From Fragilariopsis cylindrus CCMP1102 (taxonomy: Eukaryota > Bacillariophyta > Bacillariophyceae > Bacillariales > Bacillariaceae), in assembly GCA_900095095.1 (NCBI GenBank), contig FMBT01000294.1, positions 434,001 through 498,000 on the forward strand: a DNA stretch of 64,000 nucleotides, given 5' to 3'. Of this stretch, positions 60,625 through 64,000 are shown one piece after another; the stretch's first letter is position 1; each line of letters begins with the position of its first letter. The notes beneath the pieces were generated by a model. That model did no database searches, was not told where the DNA came from, and was given only the letters and a program-made list of their open reading frames with translations. Made by a program: the position numbers and the translations under genes.

Positions 60625-62592
60625 ATGAGGAAGAACACAAATCTATTACGAATAATGCTTGTTGGGACGACAGTTGCAATACTCGGATGTCGTCGTGCCG
60701 TTGTTCATCGTAGCAGTAATTTGATATGGAATCGATCTTTCGCTACGGCATTTATTGTTTCAAATCCATCATCATCTTCGATCGGTTCAAGGAGGAAAAC
60801 AAATAGTAACAGTAATAACAGCAAGAATTATATTATCGACAACAGCTTCAACATCAACAATAATAACAATGTTCGACTTTGGAGCAGTAGAAGTAACGAC
60901 GAAGTTGGTGTTGACGACTCAGGACGACGTGTTCGGGCAAGTAGGTCATCAGCATCATCAGAGTGGGACGACGAACAAACTTCATCAGCATCGTCCTCAT
61001 CATCACCATCATCGAGTAGAAGAAATGGTGACCGAAGCCCTAGTAAAGATAACGATTCTTTTTGGGACGACTTCGATCCCACGACAAAGTACAAATCACG
61101 AGATGGCAACTTTAGGAACGACAATGATGATTGGAGTAATGATAATGCTCCTCGTGAACGTTATTCTGGTAGGGATCAGCAACAGCAGAGACGGGAACCC
61201 CAAGGTCGTGGTGGCAGGGGTGGTGGCCGTGGTCGTGGCAGGGGTGATTATAATGATCGTGGTCGTGGTGGCTCGGGAGGGAGGAATTTTCAACAAGATC
61301 GTGGTGGTCGAAATTCTGGAGGTGGACGTGGGCGTGGTGGACGCTCATCGTCATCGCGGGATGATAGTAGGAACAATAGATTTGACAACAAGAAAAATAA
61401 TAGAAATGATGAAGACAGTTTCTCGTCTTTGTCACGTTCAATCAATATGAATAATTTAGAAAATGCTGGATTTGTACACTTGTATGGACTCTCCTCAGTC
61501 CTCAATGCTTTGGCTACCGGTCGACGAGATCTGGAAACAAATCAGGAAAACAGTGATTCAGATTTTGAAGATTCGGATGATGAACACGACGGCAGCAACG
61601 ATCGATTCGGCGACGCTCCCAACAACTTTCGATCGTCGCAGCCAAAGGTTGATGTCAAGCCACAAGCTCAATTTCGTCCCTACCTTTTTGTCCAAGAACG
61701 TAGTGGGGGAAGTGATCGTCGGGGTAGTAAGGCTACCGCAGCACAGGAAGTATTGAAGCTTGCTGAAGAACGGAACGTTCCAATTGCATACGTCGATAAG
61801 GGTATTTTGAATGTCTTGTCGGGTAATCGTCCCCATCAAGGTTTTGCATTAAGATGTGGTAAGCTATTTTTTGAGAGTTTGTCAAAGATACCGATACCAG
61901 ATACTAGCAATGATAACGAAGATTCGGCTTCATCGCCGGCTCTTTGGCTCGTGTTGGACGAGGTAGTAGATCCGCAAAACTTGGGTGCGTTATTGCGCTC
62001 CGCCTACTTTTTGGGAGGAGGAAATGACAACAAATCCAATAAAATAGGTGTATTGGTCTGTTCGAAAAACAGTGCCCCGCCTTCCGCAACCGTGAGCGCA
62101 TCGAGTGCGGGTGCATTAGAAGTTTTAGACGTCCACAGTACAAATAATTTGCCTCGTACATTAAACCAAGCAAATTTGGATGGGTTTCGTATTATCGGAG
62201 CATCTTCTTCTATCCCTTCATCGTCATCGAAGAGCACTGGAAGCAACAACGTCGGTGAAGAAGGAGATGCGGGAGATGATTCCCTTCTACCACCACCATT
62301 ATATGACTTGCAAGATTTGCCTGCTCGTAGCCCAGATGGTGACGATCGACCAATTTTACTCGTTTTAGGCTCTGAAGGTCATGGTTTACGGACTTTAGTT
62401 GCAAAGGCTTGTACAGAATTTGTTCGCATCCCCTCTGGAATTGTAGGAGGTATGGGCGAAGAGCAGTCGGAGGATGATGACGATGATGACGATGACGATA
62501 GTAATGGAGCGGGTGTCGACTCGCTCAACGTGAGTGTGACTGGTGGGATCATGCTATGGCATTTACTTCATAGAACAATTGGAAGTGATTAG
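60625..62592 (+). CDS. MRM1: SpoU/TrmH-family rRNA 2'-O-methyltransferase, MRM1-like
   Basis: Intronless, 655 aa; ATG at 60625. The first 50 residues are basic with a hydrophobic stretch (LVGTTVAILGCRRAVVHRSS), fitting organellar import. Residues about 170-255 are an RGG-rich tract (GRGGRGGGRGRGRGDYNDRG), unusual for this family. The substrate-binding domain follows (YLFVQERSGG to LSGNRPHQGFALRCG). The knotted SAM domain has motif 1 DPQNLGALLRSAYF (about 448), motif 2 LVLGSEGHGLR (about 578) and motif 3 SLNVSVTGGIMLWHLL (about 631). A short acidic insert (Asp run, about 612-625) sits just before motif 3. Yeast MRM1 methylates a guanosine of mitochondrial large-subunit rRNA; this assignment rests on motif similarity. 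Confidence 0.92.
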   Translation: MRKNTNLLRIMLVGTTVAILGCRRAVVHRSSNLIWNRSFATAFIVSNPSSSSIGSRRKTNSNSNNSKNYIIDNSFNINNNNNVRLWSSRSNDEVGVDDSGRRVRASRSSASSEWDDEQTSSASSSSSPSSSRRNGDRSPSKDNDSFWDDFDPTTKYKSRDGNFRNDNDDWSNDNAPRERYSGRDQQQQRREPQGRGGRGGGRGRGRGDYNDRGRGGSGGRNFQQDRGGRNSGGGRGRGGRSSSSRDDSRNNRFDNKKNNRNDEDSFSSLSRSINMNNLENAGFVHLYGLSSVLNALATGRRDLETNQENSDSDFEDSDDEHDGSNDRFGDAPNNFRSSQPKVDVKPQAQFRPYLFVQERSGGSDRRGSKATAAQEVLKLAEERNVPIAYVDKGILNVLSGNRPHQGFALRCGKLFFESLSKIPIPDTSNDNEDSASSPALWLVLDEVVDPQNLGALLRSAYFLGGGNDNKSNKIGVLVCSKNSAPPSATVSASSAGALEVLDVHSTNNLPRTLNQANLDGFRIIGASSSIPSSSSKSTGSNNVGEEGDAGDDSLLPPPLYDLQDLPARSPDGDDRPILLVLGSEGHGLRTLVAKACTEFVRIPSGIVGGMGEEQSEDDDDDDDDDSNGAGVDSLNVSVTGGIMLWHLLHRTIGSD

Positions 62593-62779
62593 ACTAACTA
62601 ATTTAACTAGTTAGGAAAAACCTAATGAATAGACCAGAACTGTTGATTTCTTATGCTTTCCGATTTATTGTTCTGACAAAGTTGACGTATAGAATGCCTG
62701 TAACAAAAACATATGTTTTGTTAATGATTGCCTCGCATTATGACATATATTAAAGTACATAAAAGTATTCAGTGTTAAC

Positions 62780-63707
62780 TTAACTAACGGGGGTCTCAAC
62801 AGGAGTACCCTTGATGACTGCTATGTGATTCTCTTGAACGGTTCCATCAATAGCATTTTGTGTGTACGTTACTGTTTGTTCTTGATGTAGATGTTCACGG
62901 ATAACAAGTGGAGGTGGAAATACAAGCGCACAAACACCTGCTAATATCCACAACATAACAGATGCAATATTAACTTTAAATCCAATTGCCCATTCACATG
63001 TTTCTGGTAAAGTTTGAGCAAGATTTGGATTATTCACCTCAAGGTATTGTATAGCGGGATTGTCGTAACATATACTAGATGATTCGACCAGTAATGTAAT
63101 GCCCTGAAATATACTAAGTAAAAGGAACAACGCGCCCATACATTTCCATCGTGATGCGGAAGCCCCACATACTGGACCTAAACACGCACCAACGATTAAG
63201 ATACCACCAAATATTGGTGTCATAATCGAGAATGACCAAACAGTTTTCGTTTCTGCATCGGCAGTATAATCGTACCCTAAATTTTCATAACTACGACACG
63301 TCTGGTACGCAAACGTTGAATCGTTCCATTCGACCGATTCTGTAGTTCGATAAGTCCATGGCCCAGCATACAATGTTAGATCGTTATTTCCTGGAACTTG
63401 TGGAAATTTAATAGTTTCACAATAAAAATTTGCTCCTGTTCCTAGAATGATTGCACATATTGCGAAGATAGAAGGAAGAAATGACTGGAAACAACTTATA
63501 GGAGGGAAATGGAAAATGGGGGTACGTACAATGACGTGAACGAAAGAATCAGATTGGTTGATTTTATCATGAATAGGAAATTAAATACTTTATTAAATAT
63601 TCGACTTGACTCGTTTATTCGACCTCTCTCTAAAAATCACAATGAACGCACCTGAGCTTTGTCATTTGTTGCCCGTCGAGTTGGGTCTCTTGCACAGTTG
63701 GATTCAT
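62780..63707 (-). CDS. Four-pass membrane protein, unknown function
   Basis: Two exons, 63707-63652 and 63494-62780, with a 157-bp GT-AG intron; 256 aa. I chose the ATG at 63707 because its frame splices through an acceptor at 63495 to give MTKLRSCFQSFLPSIFAICA. A longer open frame over the same exon has only a GTG start. The helices are FLPSIFAICAIILGTG, SIMTPIFGGILIVGACLG, WKCMGALFLLLSIFQGIT and VNIASVMLWILAGVCALV. Between helices 1 and 2 is an extracellular-type loop of about 60 residues with Cys (FYCETIKF, YQTCRSYENLGYDY), and another with paired Cys lies between 3 and 4 (SSICYDNP, ETCEWAIG). This tetraspan pattern recurs in diatom genomes; function unknown. Confidence 0.85.
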
Positions 63708-64000
63708 ATTTAAGAATGTTCGTTATCAAATCAATCGCTGGTCGTCTCAGAATAATGTCGTTGCCTTTGTCGTTGATGGTTGATGGTTGATATATGCTTA
63801 TGTGTCTTGTTTCCTTTACTTTTTGACTTTGAGATTGTAACACTGAAATATGTTTCGTTTACTTCACACGATCGCCGGTATGTGATATGTGATTGTTAAT
63901 ATTAATGTTAATGTAATTAATATATACCGTATATTAGAAGTATAGTGTAATAATAGAGATTACGTACAGTAACGTTATTGTACGTTGAACGTTGAATGTT

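Noticed and set aside
60245-60713. Open frames on both strands between the Sel1 and SpoU genes
   Set aside because: They arise from GATTGATT/GATCGATC repeats and have no recognisable protein features.
63637-63843. Longer first exon for the four-pass membrane protein (frame ending DPTRRATNDKAQ)
   Set aside because: It begins with GTG and needs a different acceptor; the frame starting at ATG 63707 splices cleanly and uses a true start.

Overview
This window is eukaryotic nuclear DNA and most likely from a diatom, probably pennate. The evidence is short GT-AG introns (about 120-370 bp), intron-split genes at roughly one per 2.5 kb, and many microsatellites. Coding sequences are rich in Asp, Asn, Ser and Gln runs, and several families are typical of diatoms: DUF6824, an orphan VRFG...IHEH protein, LRR membrane proteins with Pro/Thr/Ser stalks, a 7TM receptor, and signal peptides with ASAF-like plastid motifs. 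I saw no rRNA, tRNA, CRISPR array, autonomous transposon or prokaryotic operon.

Layout. 0-6.1 kb (minus strand): a possible edge-truncated gene, a membrane-anchored SGNH-hydrolase-like protein, and a secreted subtilase with a 7 x 60 bp coding minisatellite. 8.3-18.1 kb: a 2-oxoglutarate/Fe(II) oxygenase, an ARM-like protein divergent from an RGG-tailed protein, and a TraB-like protein with plastid-type leaders divergent from an acidic membrane protein. 19-29 kb (plus strand): beta-tubulin (one GC-AG intron), a CBM/LRR membrane protein, and a large type II pantothenate kinase. 29.5-35.2 kb: a comparatively GC-rich FkbM methyltransferase, a PAF-acetylhydrolase-like SGNH hydrolase and an alpha/beta esterase. 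35.2-37.9 kb has no gene I can support. 37.9-48.8 kb: an orphan acidic protein, a FAS1 protein, a DUF6824 protein and a 7TM receptor. 50-64 kb: a kinesin-light-chain-like TPR protein, an RCC1-BTB protein with a 16-nt exon, an ERGIC/PDI fusion, a Sel1-repeat protein, a mitochondrial-type SpoU RNA methyltransferase and a four-pass membrane protein.

I rebuilt twelve intron-containing genes by matching splice sites, reading phase and conserved protein motifs; every one gives a total length divisible by three and an uninterrupted reading frame. The genes do not form one pathway. Several encode secretory, membrane or plastid-targeted proteins, but this is an ordinary eukaryotic mixture. The most interesting points are the 16-nt microexon, the GC-AG intron in tubulin, the composition break at the FkbM gene, and the domain architecture of the pantothenate kinase and the CBM/LRR protein.
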